This document shows positions 51,717 through 60,936 of a stretch of DNA of 64,000 bases, piece by piece. Origin of the DNA: Synergistetes bacterium HGW-Synergistetes-1 (GTDB taxonomy: Bacteria; Synergistota; Synergistia; Synergistales; Synergistaceae); assembly GCA_002839185.1 (NCBI GenBank), contig PGXO01000006.1, positions 4,764 through 68,763 on the forward strand, written 5' to 3'. Position numbers and translations under genes: made by a program. Below the pieces are notes generated by a model. That model did no database searches. It was not told where the DNA came from and saw only the letters and a program-made list of their open reading frames with translations. Position 1 is the stretch's first letter, and each line of letters opens with the position of its first letter.

Positions 51717-54695
51717 TTACTTGCGGCGCCTGGATAGCAGCATCAGCGCCGGCAATGCCAGGAGCATGGCCATCACGGGGAAGCCTGCGGAACATCCTCC
51801 GCTTCCTGCAGACGGGACCACCTCATGTGCATATCCGAGTGCCGGGACGGCAAGGGTCTTGCCGTCGTCGAACGTCACAGTAAGGGAAGTCGTTCCAGGA
51901 TTGTGGGCTACGTAGACCTTGTCTCCGTTGCTGTTGATAAAGCTTGCCGCTGAGGTGTGGTCTGCGTCGTTGTCCGCATGGATCGCCGTACCGTGCGAAA
52001 GGTGGGAGTCTATCCACCAGAAGACGGCAGCGCGTGACGAATCCTGTAGGATGAGCGTATCGTAGTTCGGAGCAGGGATCTCCCACTGCATCTTCCATTT
52101 GTCGAGAGGAATGCCTCCCGCTGCATCCGGCGTGATAAGAGCCTTTGCATCCGCCGTGTAAGACTTCGTGAGGGACTTCATCATAAGCAGTTTGTCCTTA
52201 TCCGACGGAGACGGGGGATCCTGTCCCGCTCCCAGCTTTGGCCAGTCAGTCTCGATGTACCCCTTAACGTCCTGTTCAGCGAGCGCGCCTTCGTTCACGC
52301 CGAGATAGAGCGACGATCCGGTCAGCGGCAGCCACTGTATGCCGTGCTTAAGTAGAGGCGGATTTCCAAAGTCCGTCTGGAAGGTCATTTCGTTCTGGTT
52401 TATCTGCGAGACCATAGAAGGGACATAGGTCATAGGGACATTGTCGCTTTTTGCCGCGAATTGACGGAAACTCAGGAAGGGGCGGAAGGCATCGTTTGTA
52501 GTGTAGCCGAACCAGTAGAGCTCGGCCGAGCGGACTTCCGATGCGAACATGTATGCGGCCCATTTTTCAAGTTCTGCGTTGGAGGAGTCGGCAGGATAGT
52601 TCAGCTGCGCCCACAGAAGAAGCGCCGCCCAGGCCTGGATGGCTTCGGATGTAGATTCCTGCTGGCCGCCCTGGTTGCCGCGCGATGTGCCGCTTGCCCA
52701 GGAATGCCCCGCGTAGGGGCTGAAATGCCGCAGGAAGGGGAAGTCGGGATCCGAGCCTTTTCCGGTACGGTCCGTGTTTGCGATATCTTTGATCAGAAGC
52801 TTTATCATCGGCGCATAGTCTGCAGCCCATCCCAGATTATCCGGATCCGACTGATGGGTCTTCTCCCAGCGCGCGATTTCTGCAGCTGTCTTGACGAAGT
52901 ATCCGAAGTGGAAGTGGTGGTCGTTGAGCAGGCTGTCTGCAGCGAAGCCGTCTTCGCATGAGGGGATCATTGATCCCCAGCGAGTATCGTAATAGAACGC
53001 ATGCTGCGCCGCGTTTTTCAGGGATGTTTTGCCGTCCTGAATGGCTCGCAGGCGATATCCCATCGTTTCAGCTGCCCTTTTGTATATGGACTTCGTTGTG
53101 CTGTCCACCGATGAAACGCCGGCAGAAGTCTGTCCCACCATCTCCGCGACCGGAAGGAGCATAGCAAGCCTGTGCATCTCCTGCGCTCCGAAGTAGCTTC
53201 CCTGCGAAAGGAAGTTGGGGTCCTGAGTATCAAGAGCCTGCTGCAGCAGCGATGCCATACGGTCTGCCTTAGCTTTGTCAGGTTTGTCTATCACGGCAGG
53301 AAGGCAGGGCGGGACATCGTATGTGTTGGTGAACGAATTCCCTGCCGCAAGAAGCATACGTCCTTTCAGTGAGGGCCAGTACCAGCCTTTCGTCCACGAG
53401 GACGAAGCTGTAGGGGACATGGAGCTATCGAGTATTTTTACGGACTGATCCAGATACTGGTGGGGATACATGGCGAAGAGCGTTCCGTCGCCGGAAGGGG
53501 ACTCTCCTGCCAGAGGGCTTGTTGTGTAATTAAACTGAACGGTCACAGAACTTCCCGATAATACCGGAGCGACCCGTGTGTCCGTAACTTCAAGGAAGGC
53601 CCGGGAGGCGAACTCAGCCAACAGTTTACGCACGTCTTCTTCAGTGGGTTCATCGTATATCGTCTTGCCCCAAGGGCAGGGAAGAACGGCAACAGCATAG
53701 TGCTTTCCTGCCGAGCAGACGGCCGTGTTGAGTACCCTTGAGTCATCCTTCTGGGCCTTGTCGAGCGTCCATGTTGAACCGGCGGGACCGAACACAGCGT
53801 AGACGGTGTAGGTGCTGTAATCTTTGCTTTCAGAGCTGTCCGGTATCTTTGCCTTTCCAAACGGGACCTGATTGACAACGGCGAATGCAGCAGACGGAAT
53901 TTGCTGGCCGTTTGCCATGCCTGAGTTGACCTGGAATGAGCTTCCGACAAGAGGAACCACCTTGCCGATGTTCCATGACTGGAACGTGACCTGAGGTGCT
54001 CCGTTTGCTAGCTTAACAAGAAGGAAGGGCCATCCGTTCCCAGCCGTTACTTTCATCGTCTCTGCAGGGGAAGTCATTGAAAAGTTTACGAACCAGTCGC
54101 TCCATCCAGTCACACTTACAGCAGTGTAGGCAGCCTGGTTCCATCCTGAAAGCGTTGAGCCCAGGTACATATCCTGGTCGAAGAAGGTGTTGAAGTAGGG
54201 AGATATCCCCTTGCTGTCAGTTCCCACAACTTCCTGCATGAATCCGGCGCCGGCAGTAAGAACGTTGTTCTTCATCCCTGCGCGCTGGCTGTCTGGAACA
54301 TTGAGTGATACGGCAAGTCCGCCCTTCTGCGGCTGAAAGACAAGCGGTTCGCTGAAGAGCTCCCATGACAGGCCGTGCCGCTGTGTTTTCATTTCCGCGG
54401 GCCTGTCCGGCAGATCGTTCGGGTCGACCCACGCAAGCGGTGTCCACCAGTCAGAGGTCGGGACCTTGCGTTTCTCGGCCGCTGATGCGTCGACGTTCGG
54501 CCCGACTGCCGGCAGAGTCATTTTTACCGGACCTCCATCGGGTCTGGTCCCATCGGCAGGTTTTGTTACGGCGTAGCTTCCCGCACCTCCGGGAGAAACC
54601 CAGTCAGCGGAGTAAGCCGGAAGTGTTAAAAGGAAAAGCATAACAAAGAACATCGGGATCAAATTGTTGCGGAATCGGAACTTCACTTGATTCAA
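51717..54695 (-). CDS. Secreted GH81 endo-beta-1,3-glucanase with Synergist-CTERM tail
   Basis: 992 residues from TTG 54695 (GGGAGG upstream). Signal peptide (about 10-30, ending AYSAD). The GH81 catalytic region has DHHFHFGYF (about 650), ASGTSRGNQGGQQESTSEA with the catalytic acidic pair (about 735-755) and ELYWFGYTTNDA. The C-terminus GSGGCSAG then a hydrophobic stretch then SRRRK is the Synergist-CTERM sorting type, a phylum-restricted signal thought to be processed and anchored at the surface. Hydrolyses laminarin/callose-like glucans. Codon GC content is visibly higher than in the neighbouring accessory genes. Confidence 0.88.
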   Translation of the reverse strand: MNQVKFRFRNNLIPMFFVMLFLLTLPAYSADWVSPGGAGSYAVTKPADGTRPDGGPVKMTLPAVGPNVDASAAEKRKVPTSDWWTPLAWVDPNDLPDRPAEMKTQRHGLSWELFSEPLVFQPQKGGLAVSLNVPDSQRAGMKNNVLTAGAGFMQEVVGTDSKGISPYFNTFFDQDMYLGSTLSGWNQAAYTAVSVTGWSDWFVNFSMTSPAETMKVTAGNGWPFLLVKLANGAPQVTFQSWNIGKVVPLVGSSFQVNSGMANGQQIPSAAFAVVNQVPFGKAKIPDSSESKDYSTYTVYAVFGPAGSTWTLDKAQKDDSRVLNTAVCSAGKHYAVAVLPCPWGKTIYDEPTEEDVRKLLAEFASRAFLEVTDTRVAPVLSGSSVTVQFNYTTSPLAGESPSGDGTLFAMYPHQYLDQSVKILDSSMSPTASSSWTKGWYWPSLKGRMLLAAGNSFTNTYDVPPCLPAVIDKPDKAKADRMASLLQQALDTQDPNFLSQGSYFGAQEMHRLAMLLPVAEMVGQTSAGVSSVDSTTKSIYKRAAETMGYRLRAIQDGKTSLKNAAQHAFYYDTRWGSMIPSCEDGFAADSLLNDHHFHFGYFVKTAAEIARWEKTHQSDPDNLGWAADYAPMIKLLIKDIANTDRTGKGSDPDFPFLRHFSPYAGHSWASGTSRGNQGGQQESTSEAIQAWAALLLWAQLNYPADSSNAELEKWAAYMFASEVRSAELYWFGYTTNDAFRPFLSFRQFAAKSDNVPMTYVPSMVSQINQNEMTFQTDFGNPPLLKHGIQWLPLTGSSLYLGVNEGALAEQDVKGYIETDWPKLGAGQDPPSPSDKDKLLMMKSLTKSYTADAKALITPDAAGGIPLDKWKMQWEIPAPNYDTLILQDSSRAAVFWWIDSHLSHGTAIHADNDADHTSAASFINSNGDKVYVAHNPGTTSLTVTFDDGKTLAVPALGYAHEVVPSAGSGGCSAGFPVMAMLLALPALMLLSRRRK

Positions 54696-54898
54696 GGAAT
54701 TTCCCTCCCCTATTTGGGATTATCTGATAATAATTTGATGTAATAAACTGATAATAGATCATTGTAAGTCTATTTTGGATCAGCGTCTAGATGTTGGAGA
54801 AGAGGTTGATAGATGATGGCGACCGCTTGGTAAACGATAGTTAGGAACGGGGGAAGTGCGGCATGAGGATGCCGCGCTATGAATAATGTGAACATGAT
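54696..54898. other. Non-coding gap with one hairpin module
   Basis: AT-rich leader of the GH81 gene, then a single GGAAGTGCGGCATGAGGATGCCGC module at 54852-54876 of the dispersed family. No gene seen. Confidence 0.5.
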
Positions 54899-54926
54899 TT
54901 GACATTTGCAAAAAACTGATGATACT
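54899..54926 (+). promoter_or_regulatory. Promoter of the alpha/beta hydrolase gene
   Basis: TTGACA (54899-54904), 16-base spacer, GATACT (54921-54926), followed by a leader of about 155 bases. Confidence 0.6.
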
Positions 54927-55088
54927 TTAAAGCCTGAAATACATCCTAATATCGTTGTTGATTTTTTAATTTTATAAATGTTCAGTCATGATGGACGGTG
55001 GATCTGCATCACGTCAGGCTTGAAGCAGTTGTGTGAAAGAACGGATCTGAAGTGTCATATTTCGGGAACAGAAAAGGGGGATACGACG

Positions 55089-56393
55089 ATGAGAAATGAC
55101 GGTGAGGAGATCGCCGCGCTGACAAAGGCGCAAGGGGACCGGGCCGGGACAGAGGTGCCGAAATGGTACAAGGGATTCATATTCAAAGACGAAAGCCTCG
55201 TGTTCGAGCTGATCAGGGTGATGGCCAAGACTGTTGAACATGGTGCTGACATCGGGGAATCGCTCGCTGCCGCAGTCCGTATCAAGCAAAAGGAAGGTGA
55301 CAGGCAGCAGCTTCTGGACGCATGGTATCATGAATGGAAGGCGTTGGCGGAGCGTATTGAGAAGACGGCTGAAGAATGCCTGTCCAAGGGACACAAAGTC
55401 AGTGCCGGGGAGGCCTATCTTCGGGCCTCTGAATACTATCGATCCGCCGATTTCTATCTCCATGACCGGCCGGACGATCCCGCTGTCCTTTATCTGTGGA
55501 ACAAAATGGAGTACTGCTTTGAAGAGGCACGAAAGCTCACACACCCTTTCCTGGAAGCAGTCCGGATCCCTTATGAAGGCACGGTTCTTCCCGGTTATTT
55601 TTGTCCGGCTGTTTCAAAGAGAGGGCGCGCTCCCACCATCATAATGCACCAGGGGTTCGACGGTACGATACAAGAGCTCTATCTCGGCTATTGTAAGGAT
55701 GCTGCCCGCAGAGGGTATAACTGCCTTATGTTCGAGGGACCGGGTCAGGGCAGCGTGATAAGAAAACAAGGGCTTCCCTTCAGGCATGACTGGGAAAAGG
55801 CAGTTACGCCGGTCGTTGATTATCTGCTTAAGAGAGAGGATGTCGATCCGAAGAGGATAGCTCTTTATGGCATGAGCATGGGCGGCTATCTCGCGCCGAG
55901 GGCGGCGGCCTATGAACACAGGATCGCGGCCCTGATCGCCAATTCCGGGATCTTTGACAATTGGGCCAACACTTATGAGAGGCTGGGCATGAAGCGTGAT
56001 GAGCTGATCAGATACGTGCAGGATAAACCCGACGAGGTCAACGCAAAATCCTGGCAAGTCGCTGAAACTGACATTACGACCTTCTGGGGGCTGACAAACG
56101 GACTATGGACCTTCGGGGCAAAAACGCCGGCGGAGCTCCACCTGAAGCAGTCCAGGTACACTCTGGCTGAATGTGGCCATCTGATCTCCTGCCATACACT
56201 CATCGTTGATTCCGATGCCGAACAATTCTTCGGCGGACAGCCAAGAAAGCTCTATGACGCACTCACCTGTCCGAAAAGCTACCTCGTGTTCAAAAGCGGT
56301 GAAGGCAGCGAGCTCCACTGTCAGGCCGGAGGGAACTTAATGGGGAATCAGCGGATCTATGACTGGCTTGATGAGGTTTTTGAGGACATCTGA
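55089..56393 (+). CDS. Alpha/beta hydrolase (FrsA/pseudooxynicotine-hydrolase-like)
   Basis: 434 residues from ATG 55089 (GGGGG 9 bases upstream); the longer frame has no ribosome site. A helical N-terminal cap of about 170 residues, then the hydrolase core: IIMHQGFDGT (oxyanion region), nucleophile Ser in GMSMGGYLAP, Asp in LIVDSDAEQFFGG, His in GSELHCQAGG. The cap plus core order resembles 2,6-dihydroxypseudooxynicotine hydrolase, a C-C bond hydrolase, and EstB/FrsA-like proteins. True substrate unknown. Confidence 0.82.
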   Translation: MRNDGEEIAALTKAQGDRAGTEVPKWYKGFIFKDESLVFELIRVMAKTVEHGADIGESLAAAVRIKQKEGDRQQLLDAWYHEWKALAERIEKTAEECLSKGHKVSAGEAYLRASEYYRSADFYLHDRPDDPAVLYLWNKMEYCFEEARKLTHPFLEAVRIPYEGTVLPGYFCPAVSKRGRAPTIIMHQGFDGTIQELYLGYCKDAARRGYNCLMFEGPGQGSVIRKQGLPFRHDWEKAVTPVVDYLLKREDVDPKRIALYGMSMGGYLAPRAAAYEHRIAALIANSGIFDNWANTYERLGMKRDELIRYVQDKPDEVNAKSWQVAETDITTFWGLTNGLWTFGAKTPAELHLKQSRYTLAECGHLISCHTLIVDSDAEQFFGGQPRKLYDALTCPKSYLVFKSGEGSELHCQAGGNLMGNQRIYDWLDEVFEDI

Positions 56394-56441
56394 TAATAAG
56401 AAGCAGGTACGGCCTGCCACAGCCCGGAATTGTCAAATTAA

Positions 56442-56720
56442 TTATTTGGCAGGAAGATCCTTTTTCTTGCGGGATTCCAGCTGTTTTGTGCTTTCTGGCG
56501 GAGTTGGCAAGTTTTCTGGCATTTCATTTCCAAATTCGGCAATAGTCTTACGAATTTTTTTGCCAATTTCAAAATGCGTTTTATTGGCATCAGTTTTATT
56601 CTCTATATTGTCACGTCTGAGTCGCTCTGAAGAGATTTTCGGCAAGCTCTTTGCTTACCATGTGGTCAAGAATATCCTTGCCAGGCGGAGGCAGTTTCCG
56701 CATGCGTTTATCATAAGTTC
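56442..56720 (-). pseudogene. dinD: dinD (DNA-damage-inducible protein D) remnant, frameshifted
   Basis: Only the C-terminal part survives, in two frames. Upstream frame: RKLPPPGKDILDHMVSKEL then AENLFRATQT and a stop (about 56606-56700). Downstream frame: ERLRRDNIENK, DANKTHFEIGKKIRKTIAE, MPENLPTPPESTKQLE, ending 56442. The joined reading matches the DinD C-terminus as I know it. The N-terminal two thirds are missing; the remnant begins against the MFS gene end. Confidence 0.72.
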
Positions 56721-57344
56721 TTATCCTGCTTTCTTTAAAACAGGCTTAATTTTGATGGCCATTGCAACAGCGACAATTATAAACAGCAAAGCGTAAACAG
56801 TAAGAGAGATAGTATACCCGCTGTAACTGGAAATCACTGACAAAGCAGGCGGTCCAAAGAACATGCCTATGCCCCAGAACAGATAGTAGGCTCCCGAAAT
56901 TGTCCCCTTGAAGGATTCGTCAACGGTTTCGTTCAGAAAGATCATGGAAGCAAGATAAAAAACACCCAGCCCCAGACTGGCGATCGTAAGCATAAAAAGT
57001 ATTCCGATAAAATCAAGAAAAGGAGTAATGGCTAATCCAAGAGAAGCAAGCATCAATCCGAAAACCATGAAGATATTCGGTCCGAACCGGTCAGATAATT
57101 TACCTGTAATAACTTGTGAAATGCTGATTGCTACATAAAACAGCGAAAAAAATACGCCTATATATGTAGCATCGAATCCCTTTTCCTGAAGCAGATAAGC
57201 AGGCATGGTTGTGAGAAAGATGCCATACCCGGTTCCATACAGTGTAATTCCCAAAAGAGCAAGAAAAACATTGCTGTCTTTAGTCAGATTCAAAATACCG
57301 GAGATATTAAACGAACCAGCAAGCTTCTTTGCATCGCTTTGCAT
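56721..57344 (-). pseudogene. MFS transporter, C-terminal half only
   Basis: 207 residues with six membrane segments and the mid-protein MFS block ITGKLSDRFGPNIFMVFG; a complete transporter has about 400 residues and twelve segments. The first seven residues (MQSDAKK) come from the repeat sequence GCATCGCTTTGCATCGCGG, which recurs in inverted form at 59853-59871, so a repeat has replaced the 5' half and supplied a new ATG. No ribosome site precedes it. Probably non-functional. Confidence 0.75.
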
Positions 57345-57722
57345 CGCGGAGAATGTGGTCTTAAATCATTAATTCTCCGCCGGGGGTATTCCGGTAAGCC
57401 GTTTCTTCCGTCGTCCTCGAATGCCCATACAATTGTGAAACTGCGACAAAAACCTGTCGCGTTAAGCCGTTGTGAAGCAATAGTGAAACGGTTGTTAAAA
57501 CTTGAGACCCATTCTCTATCTGGAGTGCTTTCCGACATCGGGAATTCAGTTCCACCGCCCCTTATCGTCGTCCCCGAATGCTTCAATCGGGAACCAGCGT
57601 CTCTGAACCTTCTCTATTACTAGCTTTTCGAACCAAACCAACCGCTCGCTTGCCCGGGTGGACTCCCCGACCGCATTCCCGACCCAGTTGGGATAGGATC
57701 AGTATCTATGCTCATAACAGGA
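57345..57722. repeat. Hairpin-module array E
   Basis: Modules with ATTCTCCGCC and TATTCCGG stems, the 70-base unit at 57430-57499 (forward orientation), and a CGTCGTCCCCGAATGCTTCAATCGGGAACCAG copy of the dispersed repeat (57566-57597). Fills the whole gap between rloB and the MFS fragment. No gene seen. Confidence 0.6.
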
Positions 57723-58367
57723 TCATTCTTTTTCGATTTTATCTTTGATCTCTTTGACAAGCCTATACACTGTTGTACACGGACACATCTCTGATGGTTT
57801 ACTGTTGCATTTTTCATTTTGTTCCTTGTACTTGCTGCCCGCATATTTAATTGCTTCTTTTTCATCTCCGTATTGACAGAGCTTTGAATATATCCTTGCA
57901 TCGGATTTATCGTATTCTTTGCCTGTTACCCGATGATACTTTTGTGCAAAACCATTGCAGCAAGCCACTGAATTATCATATCCCGGCATTTTCCCCAAAT
58001 ACGTACTGAACCATATTTCAATGCATGGGTTTGACCAACCGGCTTTTATACCATTTTGTTCTGCATCTTTAATTATCTGATCAAAATTCTTGACCCTGTC
58101 TCTGTCGAAAATGATCCACGGTTCTCTGTACTGAGGCTGCAGTGAAGCAGTTTCTATTGCTTCGCTGACAAGTTTTTCTGTTTTCGTCTCGCTTACTTTA
58201 ATAACAAGTTTTCCCCGTAATCCTTCAGGGATAGATTCTCTTAAACCATTCATATAGTTTTTCTCTGTTTCTTTAGTGTCTGTTACTACAAGGTAATAAC
58301 CTAACTCGGGGACTCGGCGTTTTGATAACTGCTCTCGTGTCTTTCGTTTTCCATTTCTTTCAGCCAT
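57723..58367 (-). CDS. rloB: RloB-like protein (TOPRIM-type effector of a defence pair)
   Basis: 214 residues from ATG 58367; an ATG two codons earlier overlaps AAGGGA too closely. RloB pattern: basic N-terminus, then YYLVVTDTKETEKNY (24-38), FDRDRVKNFD (87-96), NPCIEIWF and a Cys-containing C-terminus (SEMCPCTTVY). RloB/AbiLii proteins carry a TOPRIM-like acidic set (usually EGxxTE ... DxD). Here the first position is Asp 30 and the Gly is Thr 31, while DRD 88-90 is intact. Overlaps the rloA stop by a few bases. Likely nuclease effector released or activated by RloA on phage infection. Confidence 0.82.
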   Translation of the reverse strand: MAERNGKRKTREQLSKRRVPELGYYLVVTDTKETEKNYMNGLRESIPEGLRGKLVIKVSETKTEKLVSEAIETASLQPQYREPWIIFDRDRVKNFDQIIKDAEQNGIKAGWSNPCIEIWFSTYLGKMPGYDNSVACCNGFAQKYHRVTGKEYDKSDARIYSKLCQYGDEKEAIKYAGSKYKEQNEKCNSKPSEMCPCTTVYRLVKEIKDKIEKE

Positions 58368-58372
58368 GGTCA

Positions 58373-59641
58373 TTATCCCTTAAACATATCGAAATGCTGC
58401 ATGGTGGGAATAGCCCCGTATTTTCCCAGAAGGTAGTTCTTCTCGTAGTTTTCGTCTTTCCTTATTTTTGTGCCGTCTTCATCGATAAAATCTGCTAAGG
58501 AGTAAAGTGTAGAAATGCCCGTATCCGCCTTTTCAGTGAACCAGACCTCATCACGTCTCAGCATTTTGCTGCCCAGCTGCCATGGTTCATGAGATGTAAA
58601 AATCAGCTGGGCATGTTTTGGGTTGATTTCCTGATCGAGAAAAGCTATGACAAAAGTACGAACAAGCAACGGATGAAGTCTTGCATTCAGTTCATCAACC
58701 AAGAGAACTCCACCGCTTTTGAGCACTTTTTGCAGTAAAGGATACAGCGCAAACATTTTAAGCGTGCCTGCTGATTCCAGTTTCAATGGGATCCTGGCGG
58801 TCTCGTCAGTACCTATCATTCTGTGAACGGCATCAATTTTAACCTTCATGGATTTATTTTCCTCATCTTTTTCAATCGTTTCGATCTCAAATGCAATGAT
58901 CGAAGGATCGAATTTTGAGAAATACTTTACAACGTTTTGCTGGACATCCTTGTTTTCAACAAAATCTCCGGGAAGCTTTTCTGATAAAAAAAAGTTTTCT
59001 GAAGGTTTTCCAAAGTCAGCAAAGTCATTATTTAGAAACCAGTCACGAATAAATTTAAGTTTGTCGATCTTTAATTTTGCTCCGAGTGAAACTATAAGCG
59101 TTTCCTTTTCAAGAGCAATTTCGAGGTTTTCCTTACTTTTAGCAGGAATGCCGGGCAGATCCAGTTTTTTCCCTTTTCTGTAAAATATTCTTTTGTATTC
59201 GCCGCGCGATGACTTAGATTTCCAATTGAGCCATTCTTCATTTACTCCGTTTTGGTCCACGGTAAAGCCGTAATTATATGATTTTTCCCCGGTTTCTTCT
59301 GAAGAAATAAAATATACTTCAAAAGATGATCCAGCATCTTTGGTTTTTTGATCAAGCAGAAATGGTGAGGGCTTGAAGAATTCAGGCGCACCCTCTTTGT
59401 CGGATCTTTCTCCCCCGAAGCGGAAGGAGGTAACAACATATCTCGACATGTACCTGAATGCTTCCAATACATTTGATTTGCCACTCGCATTAGCACCAAA
59501 AATGACAGCAACAGGCAGGACTTTTTCCTTTCCAACTTTTATTACGTGGTTATTATATTCAGAAATTTTAGTGGCGGTCATATCTAATGACGTATTTTCT
59601 TTGAAGGACTTGAAGTTCTTAAAATTGAATTGTAAAAGCAT
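58373..59641 (-). CDS. rloA: RloA-like AAA15/OLD-type ATPase
   Basis: 422 residues. N-terminal LQFNFKNFKSFKENTSLDM typical of AAA15 ATPases, Walker A FGANASGKSN (48-57), Walker B VLLVDELNARLHPLL, and QLIFTSHEPWQL. Sensor ATPase of the RloAB/AbiL pair, paired with rloB. AT-rich compared with housekeeping genes in the window, in keeping with transfer. Confidence 0.87.
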   Translation of the reverse strand: MLLQFNFKNFKSFKENTSLDMTATKISEYNNHVIKVGKEKVLPVAVIFGANASGKSNVLEAFRYMSRYVVTSFRFGGERSDKEGAPEFFKPSPFLLDQKTKDAGSSFEVYFISSEETGEKSYNYGFTVDQNGVNEEWLNWKSKSSRGEYKRIFYRKGKKLDLPGIPAKSKENLEIALEKETLIVSLGAKLKIDKLKFIRDWFLNNDFADFGKPSENFFLSEKLPGDFVENKDVQQNVVKYFSKFDPSIIAFEIETIEKDEENKSMKVKIDAVHRMIGTDETARIPLKLESAGTLKMFALYPLLQKVLKSGGVLLVDELNARLHPLLVRTFVIAFLDQEINPKHAQLIFTSHEPWQLGSKMLRRDEVWFTEKADTGISTLYSLADFIDEDGTKIRKDENYEKNYLLGKYGAIPTMQHFDMFKG

Positions 59642-59674
59642 TTATGACCCCTCCCTCATACTGCCTAGAACTCA

Positions 59675-59742
59675 ATTATACTCATTATGTAACAAATAGC
59701 AACACTCAAATGAGAAAAAGTCTCATTTGAGTGTTGCTATTT
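59675..59742 (-). promoter_or_regulatory. rloAB promoter with 22-bp perfect palindrome
   Basis: Minus strand TTGCTA (59697-59702), 16-base spacer, TATAAT (59675-59680). The -35 is inside a perfect inverted repeat with 22-base arms (59694-59715 and 59721-59742) and loop AAAAG. It could be an operator, or a terminator guarding the defence operon from upstream readthrough. Confidence 0.7.
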
Positions 59743-59764
59743 TCGAAAATTATCGTAGTTAAAT

Positions 59765-60066
59765 GAGATTGCCACTTCTCGCATCGAGTATGGAGACGCA
59801 CTTTTCCATGTCATTCAAGCTCTCATTATCCATGGCGGGAACGCCATAATTCTCCGCGATGCGAAGCGATGCAAATTCCCCGTCGCACGCAGACGCGAAA
59901 ATTCCCAGCGGATGCACTCTCCGCCAGCATTTACAACTGCTTCACTATCGCTTCACCACTGCTTCACGCGACATGTTTTGTCGCAGTTTCACAATTGTGT
60001 AAAGCCGCTTGCCTATTCTTGCCAATTGCCAGGCCGGATGAACCTCCCGGCCCGCCTTTATCCTCG
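59765..60066. repeat. Hairpin-module array F, inverted orientation
   Basis: From GCCACTTCTCGC at 59772 to GGCCCGCCTTTA at 60060: stems such as CCATGGCGGGAACGCCAT, CTCCGCGATGCGAAGCGATG, CGTCGCACGCAGACGCG and GCGGATGCACTCTCCGC, then the 70-base unit on the minus strand (59931-59999). No gene. Confidence 0.65.
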
Positions 60067-60067
60067 A

Positions 60068-60835
60068 TCAATATCCCCTTGCGCCTTTGCCTTTGTATTC
60101 TCTCAACAGGAGGCTGAGGGATTTTTCTGTTGGATCGTATCTGCATTCATAAGATTCCCTGTAAACCCGGATGAGTTTTTTCAGGCGGAAATTCATGTCG
60201 TCGATATCGAATGCTTCCAGATCAAGACTGTCAGAGTCAAGCCACTCGCAAGCCTCTTCGTACTCTTTGCCCTTGCCTTTCTTGAGGACCTTCGCAAGAT
60301 TTTCAAGTCCTCCGACTCCGCCGACATCTTCTACAATGCCAAAGCCTTCACCTTTGAGCACGCGGGGCAGTATTGCCAGAGAGATCTCCTGTTTTTCACA
60401 TTTTTCAAGGGTCAGATCAATTTCCCAGCCGTCACCGTAGTCATATTCGAATGAGGCCTTCCAACCGGGGCAATGAGTCACATTGCCCAGCTTTATCTTA
60501 TCGGCCTCAAACAAGCGCTCATCATCCGGAGTAAACATATCTTCGCTCGGCAGTTCGTAACGGACGTTATTCAAGAATTCATCCATCGAAATTTTTTCTA
60601 CATATGAGTTAAATTTTTCTTCATCAGGGTAAACCGCCCGGAGATAAGTAAGGAAATTTTCTTTTGCATTTTCTCTGAAGCAAAATAAATGGCTTGCCTG
60701 CATTTCAAACATCAACATGATGGCGTATCCAAGTTCCGCCATTGTCTTTTCACCGTTGATCTCAAAGCGCCGCCAAATCTTTGGCTTGAAATCCCTGAGT
60801 TCTGCATAGAAGCTATAAACATAGTGTTGTGACAT
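60068..60835 (-). CDS. Plasmid pRiA4b ORF-3-like protein
   Basis: 255 residues from ATG 60835 (GGAGG 9 bases upstream); an upstream frame runs into repeats. Pattern of the family: VYSFYAELRDFKPKIWRRFEI near the start and FEYDYGDGWEIDLTLE in the middle, ending with an acidic helical region (LEAFDIDDMNFRLKKL). The family is common on plasmids and mobile islands and has no proven function. Confidence 0.8.
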   Translation of the reverse strand: MSQHYVYSFYAELRDFKPKIWRRFEINGEKTMAELGYAIMLMFEMQASHLFCFRENAKENFLTYLRAVYPDEEKFNSYVEKISMDEFLNNVRYELPSEDMFTPDDERLFEADKIKLGNVTHCPGWKASFEYDYGDGWEIDLTLEKCEKQEISLAILPRVLKGEGFGIVEDVGGVGGLENLAKVLKKGKGKEYEEACEWLDSDSLDLEAFDIDDMNFRLKKLIRVYRESYECRYDPTEKSLSLLLREYKGKGARGY

Positions 60836-60936
60836 GACATCAAACCTCCAATCAGAGTTCAGCTGCCCAAATATATATCCGATAGAGCAATTATTGTTGT
60901 AATTGACGAAACCGTCAAACGGTTCGAGCTCAATTG

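Noticed and set aside
56359-56796. 145-codon plus-strand frame
   Set aside because: Overlaps the alpha/beta hydrolase end and is antisense to the dinD remnant, which gives a recognisable protein on the minus strand.
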